Below, piece by piece: positions 48,701 to 63,709 of a stretch of 64,000 bases of DNA. Below the pieces are notes generated by a model. That model had not been told where the DNA came from. It saw only the letters and a list, made by a program, of their open reading frames with translations, and ran no database searches. Origin of the DNA: Yersinia proxima (GTDB lineage: Bacteria; Pseudomonadota; Gammaproteobacteria; Enterobacterales; Enterobacteriaceae); NCBI RefSeq assembly GCF_902170785.1, contig NZ_CABHYG010000009.1:248001-312000 (forward strand). Direction: 5' to 3'. Every line of letters starts with the position of its first letter. Within the stretch, counting starts at the first letter, position 1. Made by a program: the position numbers and the translations under genes.

Positions 48701-48803
48701 GTCAGACTGAGTGCGTACAGCGCGCAGTACCCGGAGCGTACACGTAGTACGTGAGGAGTACGAGCACTGCACAATCTCAGTATGACAACGCGCAGTAGCC
48801 GAT
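48701..48803. repeat. Second dyad-rich repeat between the ABC permease and yeeZ
   Basis: GACTGAG (48705-48711) faces CTCAGT (48776-48781). Between them are GTACACGTAGTACGTGAGGAG and a CGCGCAGTA that recurs at 48789-48797. The terminal GCGCAGTAGCCG (48790-48801) also occurs 57674-57685, just before the gnd stop, so it is a shared tail downstream of palindrome copies 2 and 3. Confidence 0.55.
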
Positions 48804-48810
48804 AAGATAA

Positions 48811-49638
48811 TTAATTCAAAGGCATTCGATTTGGGTCTGGGTATTGGTACTCGAACCCCAACTCACTGCAAATCTTACTGCCATCAATCTCGCGTGGTGC
48901 TTCCTCTGTTTCTTCTGGTGCAAATTCAGGTGGTGTTAGTTGTAACGCACGTGCGCACTCAGGGTAAAAATCACGTTTACGCGGATGGGCTGGCGCGCAC
49001 AGGTTGTAAATATGGCCGCCTCTGGGCAGATTGAGCAGTAATTCGATGGCGGAGATGACATCTTCCTGATGCACCAAATTCACGCCCTGCGAACCACCTT
49101 TTACATTGGTTTTACCCGCAAGGAAACGGCCCGGATGGCGCTCCGCCCCCACCAGCCCCGCCAGACGTAAAATATCTACCGAGGTATTGGGTAATTTATG
49201 TAACCATAACTCAAGTTCCATCAGCGTTTTACCTGCCGTAGTCACCGGTTGCAGTGGCGAACTCTCTTTGATGCGGCCACTGGTTTCGCCATAAACCGAA
49301 GTAGAACTGGTAAAAATAATGCGCGGCACACCGAACGCTAACGCACTGTCGACCACCATCTGCACCGCTTGAAAATACTGTTCACCTCCATCAACTGTAC
49401 GGCTGGCTGGCAAAGTGATAACCAGTGCATCCACCGTCATTAACTGTTCTAAGTCATCCGGGTCGCAAATCAGCTCCGGCGTCAGTTGCAGTTGATAGCA
49501 ATTAATTCCGCTCATTCTGGCAGCTTCAACGCCATCAGGCGTGGTTTTACTTCCGACAACCTGCACGCCACGACGAATCAATGATTGTGCCAGTGGCATG
49601 CCCAGCCAGCCCAACCCAATAATGGCTACTTTTTTCAT
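48811..49638 (-). CDS. yeeZ: YeeZ, SDR-like NAD(P)-binding protein
   Basis: 275-aa extended short-chain dehydrogenase-like protein. Dinucleotide motif VAIIGLGWLGMPLAQSL at residues 4-20; TSSTSVYGETSGRIKE contains the Ser and Tyr of an SDR active site; the end ELGFEYQYPDPNRMPL matches E. coli YeeZ. Function is not established. Start at 49636-49638 (MKKVAI), with GAGGG upstream; in-frame ATGs further up are less likely. It is next to his in E. coli as well. Confidence 0.92.
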   Translation of the reverse strand: MKKVAIIGLGWLGMPLAQSLIRRGVQVVGSKTTPDGVEAARMSGINCYQLQLTPELICDPDDLEQLMTVDALVITLPASRTVDGGEQYFQAVQMVVDSALAFGVPRIIFTSSTSVYGETSGRIKESSPLQPVTTAGKTLMELELWLHKLPNTSVDILRLAGLVGAERHPGRFLAGKTNVKGGSQGVNLVHQEDVISAIELLLNLPRGGHIYNLCAPAHPRKRDFYPECARALQLTPPEFAPEETEEAPREIDGSKICSELGFEYQYPDPNRMPLN

Positions 49639-49916
49639 CTCAATGACCCTCGAGCGGTTCATACCAACGACAAACTCCATACTAATAACCTACGCCAACC
49701 AATGTCACCTAACAATTACTTGATATTATGCGCGTATTTTTATTTGTCGGCGTAATGACTATACGTAACAATTTCCTGCTTAAACTGACATAAAAATAAG
49801 AGATAACCGCTGAAAAGAAAACGATTACTGGCCGATAAACCGCAACTTACCACGGTGAAATAAAGCCATCAGGTGAAAAAAAGGTTGCGCGCTACCTGCA
49901 GGATGGTTTACGTTGA

Positions 49917-49946
49917 TTGACAGAAATTATGGCACGTCACAAATAT
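49917..49946 (+). promoter_or_regulatory. Possible his operon promoter
   Basis: TTGACA (49917-49922) and AAATAT (49941-49946) are 18 nt apart and would start transcription about 35-40 nt before hisL. The -35 is perfect, the -10 weak. No other good pair lies between yeeZ and hisL. Assigned by eye only. Confidence 0.4.
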
Positions 49947-49989
49947 GGCTATTCTGATTATGTCAGGAAGCCCAAACAGAGAAGCAACT

Positions 49990-50037
49990 ATGAATCGCGT
50001 TCAATTTAATCACCATCATCACCATCATCCTGACTAG
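49990..50037 (+). CDS. hisL: HisL, his operon leader peptide
   Basis: Fifteen-codon peptide [15 protein letters not shown] then TAG. Six consecutive His codons lie just upstream of the attenuator and make translation sense charged tRNA-His, as in E. coli and Salmonella (which have seven). It is too short for normal gene finding. Confidence 0.96.
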
Positions 50038-50108
50038 TCTTGCAGGCCGATGTGTGCTGGAAGACGGTTAACGAATCTTCCAGGTGGCGGTAGAACGCAA
50101 TAGAGAAA

Positions 50109-50141
50109 GCCCTCGGAAGATTATCTTCCGAGGGCTTTTTT
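50109..50141 (+). terminator. his attenuator terminator
   Basis: GCCCTCGGAAGA (50109-50120) pairs perfectly with TCTTCCGAGGGC (50124-50135), 3-nt loop, followed by T6. The upstream TCTTCCAGG/CTGGAAGA segments (50057-50083) form the alternative pairings expected of a his attenuator. Ribosome stalling in hisL should prevent this hairpin. Confidence 0.95.
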
Positions 50142-50156
50142 GTTGCTCACCATTTT

Positions 50157-50284
<128 letters not shown>

Positions 50285-50305
50285 AGTTAAATTAGAGGAT
50301 TTACC

Positions 50306-51205
50306 ATGCTAGATAAAACACGTTTACGCATTGCGATGCAGAAATCAGGTCGCCTCAGTGACGATTGCCATGAGCTGTTGTCTCGCTGCGGGATTAAAAT
50401 CAATTTACAACAACAACGCCTGATCGCCTTTGCTGAAAATATGCCAATCGATATCCTGCGTGTACGTGATGACGATATCCCAGGGCTGGTGATGGATGGA
50501 GTAGTTGATTTAGGGATCATTGGCGAAAATGTACTGGAAGAAGAGTTACTGAGCCGCCGTGCTCAAGGCGAAGACCCGCGTTACTTCACCTTACGCCGTC
50601 TGGATTTCGGTGGTTGCCGCTTGTCACTGGCTGCGTCGCTGGATACCGAATATACCGGTCCACAATGTTTACAAAATAAGCGTATTGCCACCTCTTACCC
50701 ACACATTTTAAAGCAATACCTTGATAAACAAGGTGTAACTTTTAAATCCTGTTTGCTGAACGGTTCAGTTGAAGTGGCACCACGTGCCGGTTTGGCCGAC
50801 GTCATCTGTGATCTGGTATCAACCGGTGCCACCCTGGAAGCTAACGGCCTGCGCGAAGTCGAAGTTATTTATCGCTCTAAAGCCTGCCTGATTCAGCGCG
50901 ATGGCGAAATGCCAGCCGCGAAGCAAGAGCTGATTGACCGCCTGATGACCCGAATTCAGGGGGTGATTCAAGCACGCGAATCCAAATACATCATGATGCA
51001 CGCGCCAAGTGAACGTCTGGACGAAATCATCACACTGCTGCCGGGTGCCGAGCGCCCCACCATTCTGCCATTAGCCGGTGATAAGAGTCGCGTAGCGATG
51101 CACATGGTGAGTAGCGAAACTCTGTTCTGGGAAACCATGGAAAAACTGAAGGCGCTGGGTGCCAGCTCTATTCTGGTATTACCGATTGAAAAGATGATGG
51201 AGTAA
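50306..51205 (+). CDS. hisG: HisG, ATP phosphoribosyltransferase
   Basis: First enzyme of histidine synthesis, long (self-regulated) form of 299 aa: catalytic N-terminal lobes ([38 protein letters not shown]) and the C-terminal ACT-like regulatory domain (from about residue 225) that binds histidine. TAGAGGA precedes the ATG. It is 3 nt from hisD. Confidence 0.98.
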   Translation: MLDKTRLRIAMQKSGRLSDDCHELLSRCGIKINLQQQRLIAFAENMPIDILRVRDDDIPGLVMDGVVDLGIIGENVLEEELLSRRAQGEDPRYFTLRRLDFGGCRLSLAASLDTEYTGPQCLQNKRIATSYPHILKQYLDKQGVTFKSCLLNGSVEVAPRAGLADVICDLVSTGATLEANGLREVEVIYRSKACLIQRDGEMPAAKQELIDRLMTRIQGVIQARESKYIMMHAPSERLDEIITLLPGAERPTILPLAGDKSRVAMHMVSSETLFWETMEKLKALGASSILVLPIEKMME

Positions 51206-51208
51206 GAA

Positions 51209-56803
<5,595 letters not shown>

Positions 56804-56810
<7 letters not shown>

Positions 56811-57418
56811 GTGAACAACAAATTAACCAACTGGATTGGGAAAAAGTCGACAATCTGATGCCAGCCATCGTTCAGCATGCCGTATCTGGCGAAGTTCTGA
56901 TGATGGGGTACATGAACAAAGAAGCGCTGGCAGTGACAGAAGAAACCGGCAAAGTCACTTTTTTCTCTCGCACTAAACAGCGTTTATGGACCAAAGGCGA
57001 AAGCTCTGGCCATTTCCTCAATGTCGTTAATATCTACCCAGACTGCGACAATGATACCCTGCTGATTCTGGTCAATCCTATCGGCCCAACTTGTCATTTA
57101 GGCAATAATAGTTGCTTTGCACCGGCTGCCAGCGACTGGAGCTTCTTGTATCAACTGGAACAGTTGTTAGCCTCACGTAAATCAGCAGATCCAGCCAGTT
57201 CCTACACCGCAAAACTGTATGCCAGCGGGACTAAACGTATCGCACAGAAAGTGGGCGAAGAAGGGGTAGAAACTGCCCTCGCCGCGACAGTGAATGACCG
57301 CGAAGAGCTAACAAATGAAGCATCAGATCTGATGTATCACTTGCTGGTGTTATTGCAGGATCAGGACTTGGATCTGAGTAAAGTGATAGGCCGCCTGCGC
57401 GAACGCCACGAGAAGTAA
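56804..57418 (+). CDS. hisI: HisIE, bifunctional PR-AMP cyclohydrolase / PR-ATP pyrophosphatase
   Basis: 204-aa fusion. N-terminal cyclohydrolase: [34 protein letters not shown] region and zinc-site cysteines in DCDNDTLLI and [13 protein letters not shown]-terminal pyrophosphatase (about 115-204): [20 protein letters not shown]. Last gene of the operon, followed by a terminator. The start is GTG (56804-56806). Confidence 0.97.
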
Positions 57419-57443
57419 TTGCCTGATTGCCTTTCTTATCAGC

Positions 57444-57480
57444 AAAAAAACGCCCTCGACTCAGCATCGGGGGCGTTTTT
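57444..57480 (+). terminator. his operon terminator
   Basis: AAAAAACGCCCTCGA (from 57445) pairs with TCGGGGGCGTTTTT (to 57480): stems ACGCCC/GGGCGT and CGA/TCG with one mismatch, then T5. Symmetric A and T flanks allow function on both strands. Confidence 0.85.
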
Positions 57481-57526
57481 ATTAAGGCAAATATCAAATA
57501 CTGAAGTTTTGGTTGCCCGCAGTAAG

Positions 57527-57631
57527 ACAGGAGAAACACTCAGATCGTAAAGACGCTATTAATCCATCCCTGGAGGCTCGAGCCGCGCCGTCCTGGCGCG
57601 GACGCTTTACTCTTCTGAGCATTCCACCTGT
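57527..57631. repeat. Yersinia-type long palindromic repeat, copy 3
   Basis: Between convergent his and gnd. Outer ACAGG (57527-57531) with CCTGT (57627-57631); CTCAGA (57539-57544) with TCTGAG (57614-57619); GTAAAG with CTTTAC; inner CCGCGCC / GGCGCGG (57583-57589 / 57595-57601). The arm at CTCAGA differs from copies 1 and 2 but is still self-complementary. Confidence 0.85.
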
Positions 57632-57694
57632 TTTAAGTCATCGAATCCTCTTTGCCAAAAAAATTAAGACAAAGCGCAGTAGCCGTTAAATGGA

Positions 57695-59104
57695 TTACTC
57701 CATCCACTCGGTATGGAACACACCTTCTTTATCAGTACGTTTGTAAGTATGCGCACCAAAATAATCGCGCTGCGCCTGAATCAAGTTGGCTGGCAGCACG
57801 GCTGAACGGTAGCTATCGTAGTAGTTAATCGCCGCAGAGAACGTCGGTGTTGGGATACCGTTTTGAACAGCGTAAGACACCACATCACGCAATGCTTGTT
57901 GGTATTCATCAGCGATTTGCTTGAAGTAAGGTGCTAACAGCAGGTTCGCAATATCAGCATTTTCGGCATAGGCATCAGTGATTTTTTGCAGGAACTGAGC
58001 GCGAATGATGCAACCAGCACGGAAAATCTTAGCAATTTCACCGTAATGCAGATCCCAGTTATTTTCTTCAGAAGCGGCTTTCAACTGAGAGAAACCTTGC
58101 GCATAGGACACGATTTTACCCAAATACAATGCACGACGGATTTTCTCGATAAACTCAGCTTTATCACCCACGAAAGGTTTCACTGTAGGGCCAGTCAGTA
58201 CTTTAGAAGCCGCAACGCGTTGATCTTTCAAAGAAGACAAGTAACGGGCAAACACAGACTCAGTGATCAGTGTTAATGGCTCACCTAAGTCCAGAGAACT
58301 TTGGCTAGTCCATTTACCGGTGCCTTTGTTCGCAGCTTCATCCAAAATAACGTCAACCAGATATTTACCGGCTTCGTCTTTTTTGGTGAAGATATCTTTA
58401 GTGATATCAATTAGGTAGCTATTCAGCTCGCCTTTATTCCACTCAGCAAAGGTGCTTGCCAGCTCTTCGTTGCTCAAGCCCAAAGACTGTTTCAACAGAG
58501 AGTACGCTTCTGCGATCAACTGCATGTCGCCGTATTCGATGCCGTTGTGAACCATTTTAACGTAATGGCCAGCACCATCTGCACCGATATAAGCAACACA
58601 AGCATCGCCATCATCAGCGCGGGCAGCAATTTTCTCAAGAATGGGAGCAACCAGCTCGTAGGCTTCTTTCTGCCCACCAGGCATGATGGATGGGCCTTTC
58701 AATGCCCCCTCTTCGCCACCGGAAACACCAGTACCGATAAAGTTGAAGCCTTGCGCAGAAAGTTCGCGGTTACGGCGAATGGTGTCTTTGTAATAAGTAT
58801 TACCACCATCAATCAGAATGTCACCTTTATCAAGGTGTGGCGTTAGTGAAGCGATGGTCTTATCAGTTGCTTCACCCGCTTTCACCATCAGCAGGATACG
58901 ACGCGGCTTTTCCAGTGAATCAACAAATTCTTCTACGGTATAGCTCGGCACCAGATTTTTACCTGGATTCTCGGCAACGACTTCGTCGGTTTTGTCTGAT
59001 GAACGGTTAAAAATAGAAACGGAATAACCACGGCTTTCGATGTTGAGCGCCAGGTTACGGCCCATCACCGCCATACCGACAACGCCAATCTGTTGTTTGG
59101 ACAT
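57695..59104 (-). CDS. gnd: 6-phosphogluconate dehydrogenase
   Basis: Oxidative pentose phosphate pathway enzyme, NADP+-dependent, 469 aa. [21 protein letters not shown] for coenzyme binding, [18 protein letters not shown] and [18 protein letters not shown] active-site regions, and the C-terminal [11 protein letters not shown] tail. In enterics gnd flanks surface polysaccharide clusters, as here. It is convergent with his. Confidence 0.98.
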   Translation of the reverse strand: MSKQQIGVVGMAVMGRNLALNIESRGYSVSIFNRSSDKTDEVVAENPGKNLVPSYTVEEFVDSLEKPRRILLMVKAGEATDKTIASLTPHLDKGDILIDGGNTYYKDTIRRNRELSAQGFNFIGTGVSGGEEGALKGPSIMPGGQKEAYELVAPILEKIAARADDGDACVAYIGADGAGHYVKMVHNGIEYGDMQLIAEAYSLLKQSLGLSNEELASTFAEWNKGELNSYLIDITKDIFTKKDEAGKYLVDVILDEAANKGTGKWTSQSSLDLGEPLTLITESVFARYLSSLKDQRVAASKVLTGPTVKPFVGDKAEFIEKIRRALYLGKIVSYAQGFSQLKAASEENNWDLHYGEIAKIFRAGCIIRAQFLQKITDAYAENADIANLLLAPYFKQIADEYQQALRDVVSYAVQNGIPTPTFSAAINYYDSYRSAVLPANLIQAQRDYFGAHTYKRTDKEGVFHTEWME

Positions 59105-59314
59105 TAAAAAACTCCTGTCTGAGAGATGACACCTGTTATCAGCCTTGAAGCCAACAGGTTTTTGCTGTGGGAAACATGTTAACTCAGGATTATGTCAGCT
59201 GGGTAGTGATTGGTGCGATAGATAGCACAACTGACCAGTTGCTGTTCGCACACGTTTGCTTTATCAGAGATAACAGCCAACCTGATTTATTTATCCTGCC
59301 GATTTATACAAAAA

Positions 59315-59339
59315 AAAAGCAACCACATGGATTGCTTTT
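59315..59339 (-). terminator. Terminator after galF
   Basis: On the minus strand AAAAGCAA (59339-59332) pairs with TTGCTTTT (59322-59315), loop of 9 nt, followed by further Ts (total T run of nine at 59319-59311). It ends the polysaccharide-side transcript before gnd. Confidence 0.85.
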
Positions 59340-59357
59340 CACTTACCTAACCGTTGG

Positions 59358-60251
59358 TTAGGCCATAAACTCTTTCAGCCAGGCTTTAAACTCTGCACCT
59401 TGCTGCGGATGGCGCAGACCATAAGCGACATATGCCTGCATATAACCGAGTTTCTCACCACAGTTATAGGATTGCCCGGTCAAGGCTACAGCATCCACTG
59501 GCGCTTTCTCTGTCAGCGCATCAATGGCGTCTGTCAATTGAATTCGCCCCCAGGCACCTGGCTTAGTTTGTTCCAACAGTGGCCAAATATCAGCAGACAG
59601 AACATAGCGTCCAACGGCAGACAGGTTTGACTGTAGGTCAACTGGGCTTTGTGGCTTCTCGACCATAGCTTTAATTCGGCTACTTTCGCCTGGTGCCAAA
59701 TCGGATTCTTCGCAAGAAATCACCGAGTAGTTAGATAACGCCTCTGGCTCAACCGAATGTACCAATACCTGACTGACGCCTGTTTCATCAAAGCGTTTAA
59801 CCAATTGAGCTAAATTATCCCGAGTCAGATCTGATTTGGCATCATCAATCAATACGTCCGGCAACAACACCGCGAATGGCTCATTTCCCACCAGGGGTTT
59901 GGCACATAGCACAGCATGACCCAATCCTTCAGCATGGCCCTGACGAATATGCATAATAGTCACACCAGGAGGACAGATAGATTGCACTTCATCCAATAGC
60001 TGGCGCTTAACTCGCGCCTCTAACATAGCTTCCAGCTCATAAGAAGTATCAAAATGGTTTTCTACCGCATTTTTTGAGGAATGGGTTATCAGAATGATTT
60101 CTTTGATCCCAGCAGCAACACATTCGTTTACCACATATTGGATTAATGGCTTATCGACAATAGGCAGCATTTCTTTGGGGATGGCTTTCGTCGCGGGTAG
60201 CATTCTCATGCCTAATCCTGCTACTGGAATGACTGCTTTCAATTTGGTCAT
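59358..60251 (-). CDS. galF: GalF, GalU-like putative UDP-glucose pyrophosphorylase subunit
   Basis: 297-aa paralogue of GalU. Diagnostic GalF differences: [14 protein letters not shown] (Met where GalU has Thr) and [14 protein letters not shown] (Trp-Gly-Arg where GalU has Gly-Asp-Glu). In E. coli GalF has little or no activity of its own and is thought to modulate GalU. It lies 65 nt downstream of galU on the same strand. Confidence 0.88.
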   Translation of the reverse strand: MTKLKAVIPVAGLGMRMLPATKAIPKEMLPIVDKPLIQYVVNECVAAGIKEIILITHSSKNAVENHFDTSYELEAMLEARVKRQLLDEVQSICPPGVTIMHIRQGHAEGLGHAVLCAKPLVGNEPFAVLLPDVLIDDAKSDLTRDNLAQLVKRFDETGVSQVLVHSVEPEALSNYSVISCEESDLAPGESSRIKAMVEKPQSPVDLQSNLSAVGRYVLSADIWPLLEQTKPGAWGRIQLTDAIDALTEKAPVDAVALTGQSYNCGEKLGYMQAYVAYGLRHPQQGAEFKAWLKEFMA

Positions 60252-60316
60252 AATTAACCTACTGATTTTATAAAGCGAAATAAAAATCTATTCATATTCC
60301 GGTGATGACTGCGGAA

Positions 60317-61207
60317 TTAATTAATTTGCTGCTTCAGCCAGGCTGTAAACTTTTCACCTTCGGTGTTATGACGCACACCATAAGTCACAAAGGCTTTCAT
60401 ATAGCCTAATTTGTCGCCGCAATCATGAGATTTACCCGTCATATGGAAAGCCTCAACCGGCTCTTGCTCCATTAACATCGCGATAGCATCAGTCAGTTGA
60501 ATTTCATCACCAGCACCGCGCGGAGTTTTCTTCAGTAACGGCCAAATATCTTTAGACAAGACATAGCGACCCACTACGGCCAGATTAGACGGCGCATCAG
60601 CCACCGAAGGCTTCTCTACCACTGCAGTCATCAGAGTACTTTCACCCGGCGCTAAATCGACATGGCCGCAATCAGCAATACCGTACTTGGAAACATCCGC
60701 TTGTGGCACCGGTTCCACCATAATCTGGCTACGCCCGGTCTCCTCAAAGCGCTTAATCATGCTGGCAAGGTTCTCTTTCGACAAATCAGCCGTTGAATCA
60801 TCGAGTAACACATCTGGCAGCAACACAATAAAGGGATTATCCCCCACCATCGGTTGAGCACACAGCACCGCATGCCCTAGCCCTTTGGCATGACCTTGAC
60901 GCACTTGCATAATCGTGACATCTGGCGGGCAAATACTCTTAATCTCTTTTAATAACTGCCGTTTAACCCGAGACTCCAAGGCCGCTTCCAGTTCAAACGA
61001 TGTGTCGAAATGGTTTTCTATTGCGTTCTTCGAGGAGTGGCTCACCAGTACAATCTCTTTGACGCCAGCAGCAACACATTCATCAACGATATATTGAATT
61101 AGGGGCTTATCAACTACTGGCAGCATTTCTTTCGGGATTGCCTTAGTCGCTGGCAGCATACGCGTACCAAGCCCGGCAACAGGAATGACTGCTTTCAAAG
61201 ACTTCAT
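60317..61207 (-). CDS. galU: GalU, UTP-glucose-1-phosphate uridylyltransferase
   Basis: Makes UDP-glucose, 296 aa. Catalytic-type sequences are intact: [18 protein letters not shown] and [16 protein letters not shown], with the [15 protein letters not shown] substrate block. AGAGG precedes the ATG by 8 nt. In E. coli galU is far from gnd; here it is next to galF and the polysaccharide genes. Confidence 0.93.
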   Translation of the reverse strand: MKSLKAVIPVAGLGTRMLPATKAIPKEMLPVVDKPLIQYIVDECVAAGVKEIVLVSHSSKNAIENHFDTSFELEAALESRVKRQLLKEIKSICPPDVTIMQVRQGHAKGLGHAVLCAQPMVGDNPFIVLLPDVLLDDSTADLSKENLASMIKRFEETGRSQIMVEPVPQADVSKYGIADCGHVDLAPGESTLMTAVVEKPSVADAPSNLAVVGRYVLSKDIWPLLKKTPRGAGDEIQLTDAIAMLMEQEPVEAFHMTGKSHDCGDKLGYMKAFVTYGVRHNTEGEKFTAWLKQQIN

Positions 61208-61452
61208 TGCTATGACCTCTTCAACTTTAGACAGTTAAATCTGGTTAGATTAATTCTGTGGATTAAGAAAAATAATCTTGATTTGTTCATTATTCATTTA
61301 TCTGCGCTGAAGTTTACATCAGAATGTTCTTGATTGCCTTATTAAAATATCTGCAAATATTTCATCCGGCGCCATAAATAAGAAATTGAATAAACATTAG
61401 ACTATTAATAACAATAAACTTTATAAAATAATATCAGCGCGAAAATTAACAA
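61208..61452. other. AT-rich gap between the GT4 gene and galU
   Basis: 245 bp with very high A+T content and no recognisable gene, terminator stem or repeat. Both neighbours are on the minus strand, so it should hold a galU promoter. Confidence 0.45.
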
Positions 61453-62568
61453 TTAGTTGTCAATAATTTCATTATATAAATCAATATAGCTTGAAACCAT
61501 TTTTTCAGAGGTGAAGTTTTCTAAATAACGATTTCTTGCATTGTGGCCAAATTCTTCTGACAGCTCAACATTATCCCATAACTTATCCATGGCAACTCTC
61601 AATGCTGCAGGATCCGATGGAGGAACAACTATTCCAGTATGTTGGTCAACATTTATAAATGTTGTGCCTGTCCCTATCTCACTCGAAATTAGAGGCTTAC
61701 CATACATCGCGCCTTCTAATAAAGTGATGCCAAAAGCCTCAGAACGTAAATGAGATGGAAAAACCACGGCAGAACAGAGGGTTAAAAGTGCGGCTTTATC
61801 TTCATCGGATACGGCACCAAGAAAATAGATGTTCTCAATTCTTAACTCTTCTACTTGTTTCTTCAGTTCTGTCTCAATAGGACCTGCCCCGACGATAACA
61901 ATTGGGTAAGTTGAGTTTTGCGCTGCTTCGATAAGAATATGCAGGCCTTTATAATAACGAAAGGCACCCACAAACAGGAAAAAACGCGAACCAAATTTAT
62001 TTTTCCATGATTCAAGGCGTTCTAATGTTGGTGTCGGATAAGATTTTTCATCAAGGCCGTAAGGAATAACACTCACTTTACTAGCGAATTTTTTTAAAGT
62101 TATGCTAGTAGTAACATAATTTGGAGACGCAGCAACAATCCGAGAAACACTACCAAGAAATAGATTCATTAACGGTGCATATATTTTTAAAATATTTTTT
62201 TGCTTAACAATATCTGAATGATAACTAACAACTGTAGGTTTATTAATACCAGATAGAAAGTGAACCATATCCATAAAAGGAAATGGGAAATGGTAATGGA
62301 TGATATCAGCTTGATTAGCCAGTTTTTTAAAATCTTTAAGCGCTTGAAATGAAAATGGCGTCGACGCTGCTTCAAAATTAACTGGTGAGCAGTATACCGT
62401 ATGTGATCCTATTTTTTTATTTATAATACTGCCACGTTTACTTAAAGAAAGTACTGTCGAGTCAATACCACGACTTTTCCCACCTTCACATAATTGAAAA
62501 ATAACTTGCTCAACACCGCCGAAAGAATCTGGATAATATGTTTTATAAAAATGCAATACTTTTATCAT
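61453..62568 (-). CDS. GT4-family glycosyltransferase (WbpZ-like)
   Basis: 371-aa GT-B glycosyltransferase. LHFYKTYYPDSFGGVEQVIFQL at the N terminus, FLFVGAFRYYKGLHILIEAA as the donor domain entry, and the EX7E motif in EAFGITLLEG. The opening recalls rhamnosyl/mannosyl transferases of ABC-dependent homopolymer O-antigens such as P. aeruginosa WbpZ (from memory). Codons are AT-rich compared with the rest of the window. It is 4 nt downstream of the next GT gene. Confidence 0.8.
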   Translation of the reverse strand: MIKVLHFYKTYYPDSFGGVEQVIFQLCEGGKSRGIDSTVLSLSKRGSIINKKIGSHTVYCSPVNFEAASTPFSFQALKDFKKLANQADIIHYHFPFPFMDMVHFLSGINKPTVVSYHSDIVKQKNILKIYAPLMNLFLGSVSRIVAASPNYVTTSITLKKFASKVSVIPYGLDEKSYPTPTLERLESWKNKFGSRFFLFVGAFRYYKGLHILIEAAQNSTYPIVIVGAGPIETELKKQVEELRIENIYFLGAVSDEDKAALLTLCSAVVFPSHLRSEAFGITLLEGAMYGKPLISSEIGTGTTFINVDQHTGIVVPPSDPAALRVAMDKLWDNVELSEEFGHNARNRYLENFTSEKMVSSYIDLYNEIIDN

Positions 62569-62572
62569 TATA

Positions 62573-63709
62573 TTATAATACCTGCTTATAGGCTTTAATT
62601 GTTTCGTGAGCGCATCGTTTCCAAGTGAAAGTATTAGCCCTGATGAGGCCTGCTGTTATTGCGATATTTCGCCAATCCTCATCTTCCAGGCTTTTAATGA
62701 TAGCAGTAGTTAATCCTTCGACATCCAAAGCATCACACATCAAACCCGACTCACCTAAAACCTCAGGTAATGAAGCAGCATTTGAGCAAACAACAGGAAC
62801 ACCTGACGCCATAGCCTCAAGAACCGGCAAGCCAAACCCCTCATACAGTGAAGGAAATAAAAACGTCCTGGCACCAGAGAAAAGCAAAGGAAGATCATCT
62901 GAACTTAAATAACCAAGGTATAATAGCCAACCTTGTTGAGCCGCTTTTTCAAAACGACGATGCAAGGACTCACTATTCCAGCCAGAAAAACCACAGATAA
63001 CCAACGGAAATCGAGTTCGAAGTTCTAAAGGTATTCTCTCATAAGCATCAAGCAAGGTTGAAATATTCTTTCTAGGTTCAATAGTACCGGTAAATAATGT
63101 GTACTGCCCAGCCACCAGTCCCAATCGCGCCATTAAATTTTGTAGATATATATATTCGCGCGGATAAAATTCATCACTGCTAGCTAACGGGGCTGACACT
63201 ATTTTCTCAATAGGATAATTAAAATAATCAGCAAGTTCAGTGCGAGTAAACTCAGAATCGGTAATTAAGACTTTCGCCCTTTTTAAGGTGAGTAATAACT
63301 CTTTTCGCATGTACTGCACACGATTTACCGGATGACACTGGGGCCATTTAAATATCGAGAGATCATGGAAAGTTGCAACAGTATTATCGACTCGTGGGGG
63401 TATAAAAAAATTGGGGCTATGGTAAACACAGCTCTGGTAAGGTCTTAATGCAAGACTTTTTAGCCAAGATCCTGAAAGACGATACAACTCATTCACAATC
63501 ACACTGTTTTTAAGCGCGTTTTTTAACCCTGAAGCAGCATTCGGTTTAGCTTGAACAGTAGGCAAATCACGAGATATCTTTCTACCCTGCAAAAACAAGA
63601 GTTCTGAAATATCATCATTGCTTTGCAACTGTCGTGCTAACTCATATGTATAGCGACCAATACCCGTCAGTGGGTATTTAATAGCGTCAGTAGAAAAAAC
63701 CACTCTCAT
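62573..63709 (-). CDS. GT4-family glycosyltransferase (WbpY-like)
   Basis: 378-aa GT-B enzyme. FSTDAIKYPLTGIGRYTYEL at the N terminus, LFTGTIEPRKNISTLLDAYE as donor-domain entry, and PSLYEGFGLPVLEAMASGVPVV with the EX7E motif. Related to mannosyl/rhamnosyl transferases. The start overlaps the stop of the upstream reductase gene by 1 nt (TAATG). Confidence 0.82.
   Translation of the reverse strand: MRVVFSTDAIKYPLTGIGRYTYELARQLQSNDDISELLFLQGRKISRDLPTVQAKPNAASGLKNALKNSVIVNELYRLSGSWLKSLALRPYQSCVYHSPNFFIPPRVDNTVATFHDLSIFKWPQCHPVNRVQYMRKELLLTLKRAKVLITDSEFTRTELADYFNYPIEKIVSAPLASSDEFYPREYIYLQNLMARLGLVAGQYTLFTGTIEPRKNISTLLDAYERIPLELRTRFPLVICGFSGWNSESLHRRFEKAAQQGWLLYLGYLSSDDLPLLFSGARTFLFPSLYEGFGLPVLEAMASGVPVVCSNAASLPEVLGESGLMCDALDVEGLTTAIIKSLEDEDWRNIAITAGLIRANTFTWKRCAHETIKAYKQVL

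Noticed and set aside
50011-50028. Six histidine codons looking like an engineered His tag
   Set aside because: It is the natural hisL leader peptide, followed by a proper attenuator and the his operon.
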